A stretch of DNA of 64,000 bases from Viola odorata. Taxonomy: Eukaryota; Streptophyta; Magnoliopsida; Malpighiales; Violaceae. The position numbers were made by a program, and so were the translations under genes. The notes under the pieces are model-generated. The model ran no database searches. It was given only the letters and a program-made list of their open reading frames with translations, and had not been told where the DNA came from. Positions 1 through 12,227 of this stretch are shown here, piece by piece. The stretch is taken from the NCBI GenBank assembly GCA_963691705.1, contig OY829543.1, positions 50,014,564 to 50,078,563 on the forward strand, in the 5' to 3' direction. Each line of letters begins with the position of its first letter. Positions within the stretch are counted from its first letter, which is position 1.

Positions 1-1000
1 TTAAAAATCACTTGCATTCAAAATGTTGTTCATATTTGGTACCTCACACTGACGCCGTCGGAAACTTTTTGTCAAATGTTCGATGTGACATGACACGTCA
101 GATGCCACATGTGTAGTTGCTAACGTGTCATGCCACATCGGTAAATTTGGATCAGATGCATGAAGGGACGCCGTTTTGACAAGTTGGAGCAGATGCTTCG
201 TGCGACGCCGTCTTGGCTATCCATTTGAAAAAACAAATTAAAACTCTAGATCCGAAAAAGACAACATCTCACAGAATCGTTCAACTTCCAGCCCAGCCCC
301 GTCTGCAAATCCGACAGTCATGGCAGCTTTGTTGTCGCCATCGCCACCAGCTGAAAACGCCAAAATCAGAGTAGCGAATCCATCACCCACTGTTGACTCA
401 TCACTTCGCCAAGCGCCGGTGCTTCAAATAGAACCAGCGGCTACAACAGAGGGAGAACCACACTTCGCCGCCACAACAGTTTTGATTCCGACGGTTGGAA
501 TAGATCCGAGATCGAAAAAGGAAGATGAAGCACAGAAGACGGAGGAAATCGACGTAAAAGAGGGCGAGGATGCCGAAGCCGCCATCGAAACAAGTGATTT
601 GGGTGCTACAAAGCCCAGATCTGTTGAATTGTTCCTAGCTTTCAGATCTAGAAGATGGTGATGAATAGTTGGGTGCTCAATCAGGATTTGAAAATGCAGG
701 ATAAGAAAATAAGAAAGAAGAAAGAAAGAAAACAAAAGAATCTACATCTGCTCCAGCTTGCCGGATCTATTCCGACCGGGTACACTTTGCTGACGTGGCA
801 TGAAACGTCAGCAACTACGCACGTGGCATCTGGCGTGTCATGCCACGTCGGACACTTGACGAAAAGTATCCGACGACGTCAATGTGAGGTACCAAATGTG
901 AACAACGTTTTGAGTGCAAGTGCCTTTTAAAAGTAAAAACAAGGTGAGGTACTCAAATGTCTTAATCAAATAAAGTGCGGGTGTCATTTTTGGTATTAAC
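1..1000. mobile_element. MULE-like TIR element, left end cut by window
   Basis: The first about 140 bases are matched, inverted, by about 780-990. Both arms carry the sequence TTTGGTACCTCACA or its complement and a cluster of ACGTGTCATGCCAC-type words. The right arm runs through a GGTATTAACCC end. The left end lies outside the window, so the target duplication cannot be seen. No transposase is present, so this is a non-autonomous element. It shares the arm design of the element at 1079-2380 and, more distantly, of the one at 20396-27601, which has a 9-bp duplication; that is why I assign it to the Mutator-like group. Confidence 0.7.
320..661 (+). CDS. Unrecognised 113-residue ORF inside MULE-like element
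   Basis: An open frame fills much of the interior of the first TIR element. It is rich in Ala, Pro, Glu and Thr, with a SPSPP start and an acidic stretch (KKEDEAQKTEE, EIDVKEGEDAEA) in its second half. I recognise no family. It may be a captured plant gene piece, as in the neighbouring element, or a chance frame in GC-richer captured DNA. No promoter or intron signal supports expression. Confidence 0.2.
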   Translation: MAALLSPSPPAENAKIRVANPSPTVDSSLRQAPVLQIEPAATTEGEPHFAATTVLIPTVGIDPRSKKEDEAQKTEEIDVKEGEDAEAAIETSDLGATKPRSVELFLAFRSRRW

Positions 1001-1309
1001 CCTTTCCTTTTCCATATAAAAGAAAGGAGTTTGGGTGACTAGTGAACAACTCAGGACATAAACATGGTGTGTGAGAGAGTTAATGAAATAAATGGTACCT
1101 ACATTCGCTTAAGTGTATTGATTTGGCCTTTCATCTCATTTTTGGTCATATTTGACACTCGCATTCTAATGATTGTTCACATTTGGTCCCTCATAGTGAC
1201 GTCGTCCAACATATTTCGTTAAGTGTCCGACATGATATGACACGTCAGATACCACATGTAGTTTTGCTGACGTGTCATGTCACGCCAACAAAATTGACCC
1301 GAAGTTTAA

Positions 1310-1511
1310 AAAATGGGTTTGGGTAAACGGGCAAGTTGCCGATAGTACTGGGGAGCTGGCCGGAGAGACCCATACTAGGCAAACGGAGCTCCACAATAGT
1401 GGCCAGGGTCGAGTCACAAAAGACGCCAACCCATGAGCATGGGTTGCTGCTGAGGTTCCATAGAAGGGATCTTCCTTCGACGGCGTTGCGGAGAGTGACG
1501 AGAGCCGCCAT
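1310..1511 (-). pseudogene. Captured LRR receptor-like kinase N-terminal fragment
   Basis: The minus-strand frame starts MAALVTLRNAVEGRSLLWN, then SNPCSWVGVFCD, then a first leucine-rich repeat (VELRLPSMGLSGQLPSTIGN). This is the LRRNT_2 cap plus repeat 1 of the RKL1/RLK902 type of plant receptor kinases, including the paired-cysteine motif CSWVGVFC. It stops after about 65 residues, without transmembrane or kinase parts, where element arm sequence begins. The signal peptide is missing. The sequence just upstream (1512-1790) reads like a pyrimidine-rich 5' leader and could have come with the fragment. It is a transduplicated piece, not a working receptor. Confidence 0.7.
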
Positions 1512-1789
1512 CTCGAAGGCTAGATCTGAGTGAACGGCGGAGGGTAGTGAATGGAGTGAGAGGAGGCTGGATTGGCTTCATTTTTGGACAGAAATTAACC
1601 AAAAATGAAGACCAAACTAGGAAACTAAAACAATTAGTTGTGAATGGAGAAAAGAAGAGTGGAGAGTTGGAGAAGAAGGGTTGGTTTGGTTTTTGCAGAA
1701 CTGAAACTCAAATTTCTTCGGAGAAGCAAAATTAGGAGAAAGCGAGAAAGGAGATTGGCGAATGGAAAACGAATGTAAATGTGGTGGTT

Positions 1790-2165
1790 TTTTCATTTGC
1801 GGTGTCGACGATGTGGTCCAGGTACGAATCGAGTATCATGTTCTTGTCTTTCTTTCGGATCTAGAGGGTGAACCCTCTCTTCTCCTCCTGCAAGGGCCCC
1901 AGGAGAATGTCTAGGCATGGCGCTGGGTGACGTTATGTTCCCACACAATGGTGTTGCCGCAAAAGGTGTCCAGGATGGAATCGTTGTTGGTGAGGCCGAA
2001 GGTGATTGTGGTGGAGTTGAGTGGGCGGGTGAGGTTGAGACGGCTACTGGCGATGGAGATGAGGGAGGAGCTGAGGTAGAGCTGGACGACGTTGTAGAGC
2101 TCTTTGGTGTTGACGTCGTCGATTTCAGTGAAGGAGACAGGTAAACGGGTAGCCAAACCCGGTTT
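1790..2165 (-). pseudogene. Captured AAA-ATPase (AATP1-like) fragment
   Basis: The minus-strand translation includes IDDVNTKELYNVVQLYLSSS, a conserved RPLNSTTITFGLTNNDSILD stretch, WEHNVTQR, TFSWGPLQEEKRGFTL and DSYLDHIVDT. This order is that of the AAA_assoc N-terminal domain found in plant membrane-linked AAA-ATPases (At2g46620/AATP1 family). In-frame stops fall before TFSWG and after GFTL, and the Walker motifs of the ATPase domain are absent. I conclude it is a decayed captured fragment. The assignment rests on family knowledge of the YLSSS, NNDSI and EEKRGF motifs. Confidence 0.65.
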
Positions 2166-2380
2166 ATTTTCCTTTCGGGTCAAATGTAAGCAAAAATAAA
2201 AGTAGCATCTGACGTGTCATGCTACGTCGGACACTTAAAAGAATGTGTTGGATGACGTCAATATGAGGGATCAAATGTGAACGATCATTCGAGTGCGAGT
2301 GTCAAATGTGACCGAAAATGAGATGAGGGGCCAAATTAATACACTTAAACGAGTGCAGGTACCATTTATTTCATTAACCC

Positions 2381-3154
2381 TATCTGAGACTAAAGGCACC
2401 TCATTCTGTTTTCGGTATGAGTTCGTAAATCGACCAATATACTCCACAATGAAAAAAAAATTACTTCTAAAAGTACATGAAAAACTTCAAAAATAAAAGT
2501 TTAAACATACAATTGAAATCTACATGAATTAAATTGAAAAATATCCAAAAGCGCTAAAATTCAACAAATTCTAAATCTTCAAACTCATTATCAAATAGAT
2601 AACTAACACAAGTCCAAATTGCAAGTAACCATGCTTGACTTACTACATTTGCTTCCTCATTTTTTAAATCGCACATGCTTAACGGTTGTGTAAACAGAGC
2701 GGGTTACTTATACAAATGCGGCGTTGCTAGTATTTGCCTAATTGTTTGCTCCTGCAATTTACTTAGGGTTGAGATTTATCACTTACATACTACTCCCTCC
2801 AGGGCAAAATAAACGTCGTTACGCATAACGAGGTGGCCCGAATGACTTACTATTTGACTTCAAAAAATTCCGTACTTTTTTTCGAACGTACGCAAAATGT
2901 ACGCTAAGGAATTGCGTACGTTCGAAAAAAAGTTTGTTAGTTAATATATCATTCTTAATCTCAATTTCTCTCAATTTTATTTTTTTAAAAGATACCATGT
3001 CAAAAAATAATTAAAAAGGTAAAAAAATAAGGTTTATATGTAAAGAAGTGAACCTCAAAATATTTCGGTTACAGGTTTTACTTGTTTTTACTTTTATATA
3101 TATATAAATAAAAATAAACCAAACCACTCGATCCAGTTTGAGCTTACTTAAAGA
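2381..3154. other. Intergenic, AT-rich, with partial Stowaway-like MITE
   Basis: No gene is seen. At 2793-2936 there is a CTCCCTCC terminus followed by the hairpin TTCGAACGTACGCAA / TTGCGTACGTTCGAA. This is the core of the MITE family also found at 27937, 39890 and 42756. The right terminus of this copy is missing. Confidence 0.5.
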
Positions 3155-4036
3155 TAGAGCTATCAAAATGGGTCCGGGACCCGTGAACCCAACCCAGTTC
3201 CGAAAATTCGAGCCGGATCCGAGACTTATTTCTGGTCCCGTTTTGAGTCGGGCCGGGTGTGATCCCGACCCGGAAAATCCCGGGTCCATTCGGGCTAGAC
3301 CCGAGACCCGGAAAAATTATAATTGTCTCTAACCATTAGTTCATCATCCTCTTCCTACGCCAAATCCGTATCTACGATCTTCCTCCTCTCAGTCTCCTCC
3401 AATTCCTGCTAAGTTCATTTTTTTAAAATCCACTTATATAATCTCTAGATCTACTCTTAAGGGGTGTGGGAGATGAAGGGGAGTTGAGATCTGAAAAGAG
3501 AGTTGATGGTGATGTTAAATACAAGGTGACTTGTTGAGTTAATGACTGGCTGATGGTGGTGGATAAACACAGAGAAAAGATGAGAAGGGAGCCATGGAGA
3601 CTTGGAGAGAAGTGGGTTATTGATTTCCATGAACGAGATGACGAGAAGAAATAGTTCTTGAAAAGGAGAGTTGGCGGACAAAGATGGAGATGCGGAACCC
3701 ATTTTTTTCCAGATCTGCTGTGGTGTGGTGCCAGATCTGTTTGGGTTTGCTGATACGGAAAAATAAAAGGATGCTTTTTTGGTTTTCATAAGAAAGAAAA
3801 GGATTTTCAAATTTTGAAAAATAATTTTTGTTTTAACTAAAATTAAAACATGTTTAACTGAAAACAGGAAAATAAATACATTTAACAAAAAAAAAAAAAT
3901 CGGATAACCAGGCCGGGACCGGGACCAGAAATTGGTCCCGTTTTTTCACGAGACCGGTTGAGTCCAGATCCGGATTGTCCAGGTCTGGTCAGGTCCGGGC
4001 CGGGTCCGGTCCCGCGGACTCGGATTGACAGCTCTA
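3155..4036. mobile_element. hAT-type MITE, 882 bp, 8-bp TSD
   Basis: The element starts TAGAGCTATCAAAATGGG and ends GGATTGACAGCTCTA, with inner arms rich in GGGTCCGGGACCC-type words. It is flanked on both sides by CTTAAAGA (3147-3154 and 4037-4044), an 8-bp duplication typical of hAT elements. The interior has no transposase and no convincing gene. A second member of the same family lies at 36274-37190. Confidence 0.85.
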
Positions 4037-5675
4037 CTTAAAGATGGTAAAGTTAATTATTAGTAACATCAAAATTGAAGTCTTACAATTTTTAGAAGAC
4101 CTATTTTCATTAATATATACTTTAACAATAAAAATAAAAGTTGAAAAAAATTAAAAAATTAAATGAAAATAAAGCTAAATTTAGCAAAACTAAAAGCACA
4201 AAGCAATTTTGACTCGTATATCTACCCGCAAACTCGGCATAGTAGACTAACTTCTCATGACAAATATAGAAATGATTTCTTGCATTTCTTGCCTCTCATT
4301 TTCCAAAAATGCCTCTCATTTTCTCACTTTTTTTCCCCTCTTTGCTTTCTTTCTTCCCTTTCCTCTCCACTCCTGCCGTTTTTACGACCAGAAAATCTCT
4401 TTTCCACTACCCATTTCATCTCCCCTTCCATAATTTCCCTCTCTTTTAAGAAATCTTCTATACCATTTTCAATCAACAATAAAAAGAAGAAGAGGAAGAT
4501 GCAAATGAGATGTTGGATCCACCTCAAGCCTTAGAATGTGGCTTAGGCTGGGAATCAAGTACAAGGAAAACTTCGAATATCTCAACCCGTGCGAAGTTTG
4601 CACTTGATCACAAATTAAAATTTGTGTAAGTTTCCAGATTGTACTTGAGTTTTTAACTACGAATTGTTTATAATATCTCTAATGCATCAACTATATGAGA
4701 CTTTTGAATAATTGTTTTAGTTTTTTTGTTATTTGATAATGATGATAGTTATTTAAATTTAACATTGTTGAATAATCAATCATGCCACATTTTAATAGGC
4801 AATTACTGATATCCTAAGTTGAATTGTTGTGTGCTCTTAACTACAAGCATTTTCGGGTACCCTTAAATTCTTTAATTAATTAAATAAACATCATTGCACA
4901 TCTATTCGTTAATTAATTTACAAATAATGAAAAAAATCATAAATATAAACGTTTTATTTCTTGCAATCTCAACAACATCATGAGATATATGAATCACATC
5001 AAGTATATCTTTGTGATGTTCATTCAAATTCCTTAGTGTTCTAATGTTTGAATACCCTTTTAAAAATTTATCAACTAAATGACATTTACTTAATTACCCA
5101 ACCTTACAATCTCCCTAATGGAAATAAATATTTCAGCATAAACTTTCAAAAACTCTAAATTTGTTAATAAGAATCAAGTATCATTAACGAGCAACATTTG
5201 TGAACACTTATATAATATAAACTAAAAGAGGAAAAAATCATTTAACAAACTTCACTAGCCACACCCACCAACTCCTTGTCTCTCTCTCTGCCCTCCCACT
5301 CCTATCCGACAATAATTATACAGTACATCCAGTATGATATGCCACTCAATTCGTCCACTTATATTAACCAATAAGAAAGCTACACGCTAAGTTATTCGAC
5401 CACAGAAACACATACACTCATATATAGTTAACAAAATCTCTTGTAATTTTTTTTTCATTCCTTACTATTTTTTTCTCTCTGGAACTTCTTAATTACATGC
5501 ATTTACATTACTTTGCCTACATTTTTGGATATATTACATATACATATGATATCGCGTGCTCTAAATAAAGTATTATTTGCTAAAATATGGAAATTATGGA
5601 TTAGCTATGAATGCATAAGTTATAAATTGAAATACCTTTTTGTGTACGTGGTTGTGGAAGTGGTGGTAGAAAATA
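4037..5675. other. Intergenic region upstream of the kinase gene
   Basis: AT-rich sequence with no supported coding exon. A pyrimidine-rich stretch (4260-4460) containing the repeated phrase TGCCTCTCATTTTC resembles a plant 5' leader, but it joins no downstream exon I can trace. The kinase promoter and leader must lie in the last several hundred bases. I see no decisive TATA box. Confidence 0.3.
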
Positions 5676-8600
5676 ATGGAGAAGAAAAAGTATCCCATCG
5701 GAGCAGATTACTATGAGTTGTATGAAGAAGTAGGTCAAGGAGTAAGTGCTTCCGTCCATCGTGCAATGTGTGTACCGCGTGGAGAGGTTGTTGCCATCAA
5801 GATTCTTGACTTTGAACGTGATAATGCAGATCTGGTAATTTCATTTGATCTTTTTTTGTAAGGAAACGTAACGTTAACATTAAATCAAATTATTCAGAAC
5901 ACCGGGTGCGAATAATATATGTTTTTTTACCTGCAATTTTGTAGAGTAATATTTCTCGTGAAGTGCAAACAATGATTCTAGTTGATCATCCAAATGTTCT
6001 CAAGTCGCACTGCTCTTTTGTTAGTGATCACAATTTATGGGTTGTAATGCCATTCATGGCTGGGGGATCTTGTCTTCACATCTTAAAGGCTGCTTATCCT
6101 GATGGTTTTGAGGAGGCAGTCATAGCAACCATTTTACGGGAGGTGTTGAAAGGCTTAGAATATCTCCATCATCATGGCCACATACATCGCGATGTTAAGG
6201 TGCATTGTTTTTTCTTTCCTTCTTCACATACTCATTCCGTTTTAAAAAAAAAAAGGCTTCCTAACTATTTTTTCTTGTCCTTAAAAAATATCATTTTTAT
6301 AATTTTTAATGTAATGGGGAATCAAAATTAGTGTTGATTAAGCGTAGTTAATAAAACGATTTGAAAACAATTAACTAGAAACACATCAAAAATTATAATC
6401 AATTATTATTTTAATTGTTGTGAAAGTGGGTTGAGAGTTATTTTTTGGAGAATAAAGAAAGTACTTTTTTCTTTTTTATTAGTCATTTACGGCATGTTTA
6501 GGTACTCGTAATTGCACATTTTTATATTATCCTATAATGCTTTGTTTCATTGATGCATTTCACTCGAAGGCGGGAAATGTTCTCATTGATTCACGTGGCA
6601 CAATTAAGTTGGGAGATTTTGGCGTTTCTGCGTGCCTTTTTGATTCAGGTGATAGGCAACGCATGAGAAATACCTTCGTTGGAACTCCTTGCTGGTTTGT
6701 TTTTTTTTTTTTTCTCTCTTAAGAGCTATTTAAAAGAAAATTTTGTGTTATATATTGTTTATTATTGCAGGATGGCACCTGAGGTCATGGAGCAATTGCA
6801 TGGATATGACTTCAAGTTAGTCTTTTCTTTTTCTCTATTTATCGGACAATTATATAATACATTCGGTATTTCAATCAAGTGTGCACTTAAACTAATAAGG
6901 TGGTTACAGGTGGATGAGTCCCTTTAAGGTTTATCCCACCATTATCTAAGTTTATAGTATTTTTAAAATTCAACTGTAACCATTAACCCTACCGTATAAC
7001 TTCTTTATTGATTAATATAAATGAATGAACGAAATGATATAACACACCGGATGTACCCTATAATTACTCTCATTTATCAAGTGTTTTCTGTCTCGTACTA
7101 TTTGGATTATATAAAATTGAAATCTTGGGATGAAATTTCATACAGGGCAGACATCTGGTCATTTGGAATAACTGCTTTGGAGCTTGCTCATGGGCATGCT
7201 CCTTTCTCAAAATATCCTCCAATGAAGGTGCTACTAGTAATTTACATTTTCTAATATTAGTATATTATAAAGAATGCCTTAAATACCATGAATTTAATAG
7301 TATTTTAACTTATTAATTTATCCTGTAAGGTGTTGTTAATGACATTGCAAAATGCACCACCTGGTCTAGATTATGAAAGAGATAAAAAGTTCTCCAAGGT
7401 ATTCTTTCCTAAAATTGTTAATTAATACTCTTCTTAATTATACAATTATTTAAGTATCATAATATTATTATTATTACTGTTTTTTTTTCCTTAGAATTTT
7501 AAGCAGATGATTGCTAGTTGCTTGGTAAAGGATCCTTCCAAACGACCCTCTGCCAAGAAATTGTTAAAACATTCATTTTTCAAGCAAGCTAGATCCAGTG
7601 ACTATATTGCACGAACAGTTTTGGAAGGTTTGCCTGATCTTGGTGATCGAATGAAGGCGTTGAAGGTTAATTTATATGTTAACTTTTTAAAAATATTTGA
7701 ACTTAATTTATTACTACCTGCTTAAACTGGTCTTTATTTTGAAATTCCAGAGGAAGGAAGAAGATATGCTTGCACAAAAAAAGATACCAGATGGGAAAAA
7801 AGAGGAAATATCTCAGGTGTCAATTCTCTTTAAAAATAATTCCTTTTATTATTTTCACCGCATGGTTGACAACATAGTTATCAGAACCAGACTGATCCGA
7901 CGATCAGACCAGTAAAATCGCGATCTAAAAAGGTTTTCAGTTCGTTCGATTCGGTTCAGTTATCAGACCGAATCTGCATATGAACTGAAAAAAATCAATC
8001 GACCTGGTCGGTTTTTACATAATTGGTAACCCGACCAGTTTATTAGCAATCCGGTTGGCTCAATTCCACCGTCAAAATGGTGTCATTTAAGGAAAAAGAA
8101 ACAATGCCGTTTTGTGCTTCTTCTCCCCCTCTTTGAACCCAAAATCCAAAACCTGCAAAATCTCCCTCATCCAACTATATCACAGTCACACCACTCCATC
8201 ACAAGGATCTCCCTCATCCAACCATATCACAGCCACACCAACACCAACCACACCACCACTCGCCGCCACACTAGCACCATCACCCACCGCCGGTGAGGCT
8301 GTCCAACCACCGCACCAGTCGACCGCCTCTCCCCTCTCTCACTCTCAAATATAGTCGACCTCATCTCCTTCCCTTTCAACCATGCCATTGCGCCTCCGCT
8401 CTATGATCCGCTTGTTGTTGCGCGTATTTATTGGAAAGGAAAAGAGGAAAACAGAAAAGAAAAGAAAAGAACAAAAAAGAAAAAAGATGGTGATGGTGGC
8501 GTGTTGTTTTGGTTGTGCAAGAGTAAAAAAATAGAAGAAAAAAAAGTAAAGGAAATGGAAACGGAGAGTTTACTGTTTAGTGATGGAGTTTGAAATTTGA

Positions 8601-11600
8601 ATATTAGTCTGTGGTTGGGTGGGAGTGGTAATGGGTTTGTGTAAATGGTATTGGAAAATTTGATGGGTCGGCTCATCAGAATATGAAAATTTACCGGTTC
8701 AATTATCTAAGACTGAATGGTTCGATATGTGAACGGTTCAAAATGATCCAATGGGTTAATCTGGTCAAACCGGGTTGAACCATTAAATTTTTATTTTCAG
8801 TTCACTGTCCGGTTCGGTTATGATAACTATGGTTGATAGGATTTAATTTTTTATTTTGAGATTTTACAAAAAAATTGGTTTGTAATTTTACATATGAACA
8901 ACACAATTTAGTTTTTATTTATGGATAATATAGCCACATGAAGGTATTTTTTTGAGTTCAATTGTTAAAGCTGATCTAATAACCAAAATTATTTTTGTTA
9001 GAATATTCAAATTTGATGTTTCTATCAGAAGCTGTTTTAATCCTTAAATAAGATTTTGAAAAAAATAGAATCTGCTAGAAAGTTATCCTAAACAGGTTTT
9101 TGTTATGCTAACTTACAATTTTCCTATGTTCTTATGTAGAATGAATACAAACGTGGAATTAGTAGTTGGAACTTCAATCTTGAGGATGTGAAAGCTCAGG
9201 CTTCTTTGGTATACTTTTAGCCTAATTTCTTGCTTTGTGAAGTATTTATTGACACAAATTATCGGTGACAATAAATATATTTTTATTAGATACAAGATGC
9301 TGAAGATGTCAGTGATAGTAATAATCCTGGAGGAAGCTCGAGTTCTTTATCCACGTTGGATCCACAAGAAAAGCATTCAGGTGCTCGCGTTTCCTCTGTG
9401 GGACAAGTTATAGACACGGTACACTATTCTTATTATTCTATTATGAAAACTTGTATTGTATGATGTTTTGCATTATTATGTATTTCGTTTTTTTACTATT
9501 TATTTGAATGGTTTTATATTTTGCAGGACGATATTGATCTTATGCAAAATCGATCTGCTCATCTTCCACTACTCATCTCTTCTCCAAGTTTTGCAACGTA
9601 ACCAATCACATCTTTTTCCTTGACTTTAATTCACATTTCTATTAGGAAAATGTTGCATTATATGTTATTCTTCAGATTTAGAAGTGAGAAATCTGACGAC
9701 GACTCTAGCATTCTAAGTCCTTGTGTTGAACCGCAATTTTCACAAAAAATCTCTCCATGTCGTGATGATACTGTTGAAGGCAGCGTGAGTGACAAGCCAA
9801 CTTTTGAGGTCACTACAAAATTACCTGTGGAGGATATTACAAGTCAATCTCCAGTAGTCGTCTCCAATTTACCAGAAAGTGTTGCTACTACTTATAAAGC
9901 AGAAAGGTTATTAGACTTTTATTATTGCATTAATTAGTAAATATATACAAGTCACTAAAATGATTAATTTGATGTCTATTGTTGAAAATGATATTGAGAA
10001 TTCTATTAGAAGTATTGACAAAAAGTTACCAAATTTTTAGTGATAAGTTGCAAAATCTACAACAGCATGGAGACGACACAATTTCAGAAATTCCTGCAAA
10101 AGCACCCAAACCGCCGAGTAAGGTTTTAGAAATCATTGTTTGTTTTAATTTTTCTCATATTTTCTCATCCTTTTGCATTTGTTTCCTATCTAAATCGTTT
10201 TTAATTTTTCATTAATTGTCATATGATAGCTTTACTTTCTTTCTGATAAGTTATTTTTCACTCTCTCATTTAATGATAGTATTCATGCAGCAGCAAACAG
10301 TGATGAACTTGATGAGAAAACAAAGATACCAGTTGTTCAACAAAGAGGACGTTTTAAAGTCACTTCAGAGAATGTTGATTTAGAAAGGGTGAATTCATGT
10401 CTTCTTCCGGTGATTCCTTTTACATTTTGGGTTTTTTGGGAGACTTTCCAAATTTTGATTTAACAACAAATATGAACATTAAACATAATTTGTTCGAAAA
10501 GTAATCCCAAACGGGCCTTCGTCGTAGACATGTATCGATCTCACATTTTCTTTCCTTGCAGGTCCCATCTCCTATACTACAAAAGAGTCACAGCATGCAG
10601 GTTGGTTTTATGTACTTCTACAAATTCCTCAATACAAAAATAATCGTTTTTCATGATTTAATGATTTGATATTAAAAAGTGACTTTGGTTTAAAAAAAAG
10701 ATTTGGGTCGATAAATGTTTAAGTATAACCTAATATCTTACCAAAAAGTTTATTTAAAAGTTGATAAACATATATAAGGATGATTCGTAATATTTAAAAA
10801 CGTTCTTTACACGGGTAGGTAGAGGTGTTCATTAATCGGTAAAAAAAAATCGATATTCAGTATATCATACTAAAAATAATAGATATCATAACATATTATA
10901 CCATATATTGTTTGGTACCGTTGTTAAACTACTGAAATTATTTCGGAAGAGTATTTAGAATGCAGAATTTAAAAAAAAAACCATTTTTGTTCTGTTCTTA
11001 TCGCAAGTTTATGGATTGTAGGTGCTTAATCAATACCCTGGAGTTTCTTCGCAATTACCATCTGACGCAACATCAACAACCCTTTCTAGTTCATCTCTGT
11101 TTTCGCAATTATATTATGTATTGCAAACTAATAGCCTTCAAAGAGTATGTATTAGTTATATAATCTTTTATTTTGTCTCATTTTGACCTAATTTAGATGA
11201 ATTTTCTTATTTTCTTTTTCTCTTTCCATGATAGGATAGTATTTTGAGTCTAATGAAGCAAATATCTAGTGGTGACGCCACAGGTATAAACATTTACTAT
11301 CCAATTGACACGTACGTCTCTTTTATTATAATTTTTTATTTAGATTTATGAGGTGATTTTACATTGTTTTTTTCTAACTCCAGCCAACATGACACAAATG
11401 GGTTTTATTGAAAAATCTTTGGTACGTGATACCCTCTATCCTCAAATAAATGACGATGGTTATATAGTATTTTTTTCCGAATTACGGATGATCTCGACTA
11501 TATCGAACTGAATCTTTGATTCATGGCTAATCAATTAAAAGTGTTTGCAGCTAGAAGCAGCTCATGACAGGGAGAAAGAATTACTTCAAGAAATAACTGA

Positions 11601-11763
11601 GCTGCAATGGAGGTATTTTTTTCTTAATATTTTAGCTAGTTATTATTATTATTGTATTCGAGTTGTATAACAAAACTCTAACCTCTCTAATTTTTTTATT
11701 GCGATGTACAGGCTCATATGTGCACAAGATGAACTTCATAAATATAAGCTAGAGAATTCTTAG
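5676..11763 (+). CDS. STE20/GCK-like Ser/Thr protein kinase, 20 exons, 669 aa
   Basis: A plant STE20-type kinase of the group that contains At5g14720 and BLUS1, related to animal OSR1/SPAK; such kinases phosphorylate Ser/Thr in signalling. Exons: 5676-5834, 5945-6199, 6570-6694, 6771-6815, 7146-7227, 7330-7398, 7495-7665, 7751-7816, 9140-9208, 9290-9418, 9527-9597, 9676-9906, 10041-10117, 10291-10388, 10562-10600, 11022-11144, 11235-11283, 11384-11421, 11551-11612, 11712-11763. All junctions are GT/AG and in frame. Kinase domain is residues about 12-280: glycine loop [12 protein letters not shown] lysine K42 (VAIK), HRDVK with D136, DFG at D154, and the STE20 signature GTPCWMAPEV. Then come the family block [32 protein letters not shown], and a C-terminal coiled coil ([20 protein letters not shown]). 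Nothing essential is missing, so it should be functional. Intron 8 carries a hAT-like insertion. The exon 14 acceptor could be three bases downstream. Confidence 0.92.
7871..8829. mobile_element. hAT-like non-autonomous element in kinase intron 8
   Basis: The inner end TAGTTATCAGAACC at 7875 pairs with GGTTCGGTTATGATAACTA at the right. The flanks read TGGTTGAC and TGGTTGAT, an 8-bp duplication with one mismatch. It lies inside intron 8 (7817-9139) of the kinase gene and has no effect on the frame. The interior is a CA-rich stretch with no family I recognise. The left end has four extra bases (AACA) before the paired terminus, so the precise boundary is uncertain. Confidence 0.6.
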
Positions 11764-12227
11764 GTTAATTCTTTAATTTTTCTATCTATTTTTCTCACGA
11801 TGAGAGACAAAGTTGGAGATTTGATGGTGTTGATTTAACCGATAAATAATTCTAGAGTAAAATAAATTGGTTTGGGGTGTGTCATGAGTCCACTATTGTG
11901 TTATTTGCTAAATTATTTTTATTAATTTGCAAAATTTGTTCAAGTTTTTGGCGTGTTCTTCATTTTAAAATTACTACATGTGGCATATGAAATGATATTT
12001 ATCATTTTTATGAAAATTTCTCGTTTCACTATTGTGATAGCAAGTTTGAAGCTTTGGTGTTGGAGATCGGATGGAATCATTTCAAGCTTCCATGGTTAAG
12101 ATGTTCAACTAGCCATGAAATGAAACAAATTTCCAGGTTTTTGAAGGAAGGTTACAAGACAATGGACAACTCTACCAGAAAGGCCTTCTTTATCAAGGGT
12201 TTAAGGTAGGCCAGTATCTCCTTGCTC
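11764..12227. other. Convergent intergenic region
   Basis: Holds the 3' untranslated sequences of the kinase gene (plus strand) and of the BBE-like gene (minus strand). No separate gene or repeat is seen. Confidence 0.4.

Larger units (their letters stand above)
1079..2380. mobile_element. Pack-MULE with two captured gene fragments
   Basis: The terminal inverted repeats begin GTTAATGAAATAAATGGTAC and end with the complement followed by CCC. They continue inward for roughly 190 bases, including the pair GTGACGTCGTCCAACA / TGTTGGATGACGTCA. The interior has no transposase but holds pieces of two unrelated plant genes, both on the minus strand: an LRR receptor-kinase N-terminus (about 1310-1511) and an AAA-ATPase N-terminal domain (about 1790-2165). 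This is the definition of a Pack-type element. The flanks show no clean 9-bp duplication, so the exact ends are uncertain by a few bases. Confidence 0.75.

Noticed and set aside
4163..4534. 123-codon frame rich in Ser/Phe/Leu
   Set aside because: Composition follows the pyrimidine-rich sequence; no motif and no splice connection to the kinase gene.
8112..8354. Thr/Pro/Ser-rich frames inside kinase intron 8
   Set aside because: They lie within the hAT-like insertion and in an intron; low-complexity CA-rich sequence explains them.
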